From the NCBI GenBank assembly GCA_016705005.1, contig JADIZB010000008.1, positions 124,001 to 188,000 on the forward strand: a stretch of DNA of 64,000 bases, given 5' to 3'. This DNA is from Bacteroidales bacterium. GTDB taxonomy: Bacteria; Bacteroidota; Bacteroidia; Bacteroidales; Lentimicrobiaceae. The first letter of the stretch is position 1. Each line of letters starts with the position of its first letter. The notes below the pieces were generated by a model that was given only the letters and a program-made list of their open reading frames with translations, had not been told where the DNA came from and made no database searches. The position numbers were made by a program, and so were the translations under genes. Below, piece by piece: positions 62,761 through 64,000 of this stretch.

Positions 62761-64000
62761 ATGAACATGAAAAAGATAATTGTCCCGGTCGCGATTTCCC
62801 TGCTGAGTCTGCTCGCATTCAATGCCTGGTCGCAGGAACAGGTGATCGATGAAGTGGTAGCTGTTGTGGGGGCCAACTATATCCTGCAGTCAGACATCGA
62901 AGCCCAGTATATCCAGTTCAGGATGCAGGGCGGTATCACCGATGCCAGGGCCACCCGATGCCAGATACTGGAAGATCTGCTGTTTCAGAAACTCATGCTT
63001 AATCAGGCGGAACTGGATAGCGTTGTTGTTACCGACGACCAGATTGAACAAACTATGGATGCCCGATTCCGTTATTACATCCAGCAGTTTGGTTCACAGG
63101 AAAAGCTGGAACAGTTTTATAAAAAGTCACTGATTGAAATCCGTGAAGAGTTTAAAACACTGGTGAAAGAGCAGCTTATGGTGGATGAAGTGCAGCAGAA
63201 AATCATCAAGGACCTGAAAGTGACCCCTTCAGAAGTACGGTCGTATTTCAACAATTTGCCCAAAGATAGTATTCCGTTGATTAATACAGAGTATGAAATA
63301 GGCCAGATTGTTAAAGAACCGGCCATCAACAAGGAAGAACTTGAGGCCACCCGCGAAAGACTCAAAAACCTGCGCGATCGTATTATGAAAGGAGAGAGCT
63401 TCAGCACACTGGCAGTATTGTATTCTGATGATCCCGGATCAGCCAAGAAAAGTGGTGAAATCGGCTTTGTTGGGCGCGGGCAGCTTTATCCGGAATATGA
63501 AGCAGCCGCCTTTGGACTCAAAAAGGGTGAGATTTCGGAAATAATAAAATCCAAGGCCGGCTTCCACATCATTCAGCTGATCGAACGCAGAGGCGAACAG
63601 ATCAACACAAGGCATATTCTTCTGATGCCAAAGATTTCCGATGCTGACATCAGGAAAGCTTCTAAACTGCTCGACAGCGTTGCCGGATTGGTTCGTGAAA
63701 AAAAGATGACCTTCGAAGAAGCTGCCCTTAAATTTTCTGATGACCCGGGGAAAATCAACGGAGCTTCCATGGTAAACCAGAATTCGGGCAATACCCGTTT
63801 TCTTGAAGATCAGCTTGATCCCAAGGTATTTTTCAGTATCAGCAAACTTCAGGTTGGTGAAATATCCAAACCGGTTGCCATGCTAAACGAAGAAAGCAAG
63901 CAGACCTTGAACCTTTATTACCTCAAATCAAAATCTGAGCCCCATAAAGCAAATCTCAGGGACGATTACAGCACCATAATGGAATGGGCAATGAACAAAA
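62761..64000 (+). CDS. SurA-like periplasmic chaperone/peptidylprolyl isomerase, 3'-truncated by window edge
   Basis: The frame is open to the last base, giving 413 residues so far. It starts at ATG 62761 or ATG 62767 (MKKIIVPVAISLLSLLAFNA, signal peptide ending in WSQ). The SurA N-terminal domain is seen in VIDEVVAVVGANYILQSDIEAQY, followed by a first parvulin domain (EYEIGQIVKEP ... GGEIGFVGRGQLYPEYE-like SGEIGFVGRGQLYPEYE ... GFHIIQLIERRG) and a second, less conserved one (NTRHILLMPKIS ... VFFSISKLQVGEISKPVAM). This is the standard SurA arrangement, a chaperone for outer-membrane proteins. It is 24 bases downstream of the lipoprotein gene in the same operon. Confidence 0.92.
   Translation, partial: MNMKKIIVPVAISLLSLLAFNAWSQEQVIDEVVAVVGANYILQSDIEAQYIQFRMQGGITDARATRCQILEDLLFQKLMLNQAELDSVVVTDDQIEQTMDARFRYYIQQFGSQEKLEQFYKKSLIEIREEFKTLVKEQLMVDEVQQKIIKDLKVTPSEVRSYFNNLPKDSIPLINTEYEIGQIVKEPAINKEELEATRERLKNLRDRIMKGESFSTLAVLYSDDPGSAKKSGEIGFVGRGQLYPEYEAAAFGLKKGEISEIIKSKAGFHIIQLIERRGEQINTRHILLMPKISDADIRKASKLLDSVAGLVREKKMTFEEAALKFSDDPGKINGASMVNQNSGNTRFLEDQLDPKVFFSISKLQVGEISKPVAMLNEESKQTLNLYYLKSKSEPHKANLRDDYSTIMEWAMNK

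Overview
This window reads as a chromosomal segment of a free-living or gut/sediment Bacteroidota (Bacteroidales-like) bacterium. The main evidence is as follows. Nine predicted proteins carry a Sec signal peptide and a type IX secretion (T9SS) C-terminal sorting domain: eight of type A and one of the gliding-motility type B. Promoters fit the Bacteroidota consensus TAnnTTTG, sometimes with a TTTG-like -33 box about 20 nt upstream. Shine-Dalgarno sequences are not evident. Several house-keeping enzymes have the lengths and fusions usual in this phylum. Organism identity is an inference; no rRNA or tRNA gene was recognised.

Layout. 1-7.5 kb: 3' part of a TPR/adenylate cyclase gene, an acyl-CoA dehydrogenase, a VTT-domain membrane protein and a T9SS cargo. 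7.5-12.1 kb (minus strand): a secreted NIPSNAP-like protein, then a MarR regulator, a P2-type cation ATPase and a SAM methyltransferase. The MarR and ATPase genes share a near-identical operator palindrome. 12.3-19.2 kb: an acyl-CoA synthetase, tilS with a DsbD-type transmembrane thiol reductase, and an esterase. 19.4-23.5 kb: an accessory island with an intact REP-associated tyrosine transposase (RAYT) between two 94-nt REP arrays, two translationally coupled secreted proteins (FG-GAP and SGNH hydrolase) and the wreck of a second RAYT unit. 23.5-36.5 kb: thrA (aspartokinase/homoserine dehydrogenase), an M20 dipeptidase, two T9SS cargos, gapA, and ppk1 with a SixA-type phosphatase. 36.6-42.2 kb: a small secreted protein, a DUF559 (Vsr-like) endonuclease gene inserted at the 5' end of xseA with an exact 69-bp duplication of the xseA start, xseAB, and a CPA2 cation/proton antiporter with USP domain broken by a one-base frameshift. 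42.2-58 kb: psuK-psuG, glyA, three large T9SS cargos (BACON/PKD/CUB, FN3 type B, CotH kinase) plus a smaller one, and a chloroplast-glutamyl-endopeptidase-like S9 peptidase. 58.2-64 kb: guaB and an operon of three periplasmic SurA/parvulin-type folding factors, the last cut by the window end.

How it fits together. Most genes are core metabolism and envelope functions set among secreted surface proteins. The envelope-folding operon (two parvulins plus a lipoprotein relative) and the DsbD-like protein are plausible support for that exported load. The most unusual parts are the DUF559/xseA junction, where an endonuclease gene has taken over the promoter and first 22 codons of a DNA-repair gene while a second copy restores that gene, and the pair of RAYT/REP units in different stages of decay.
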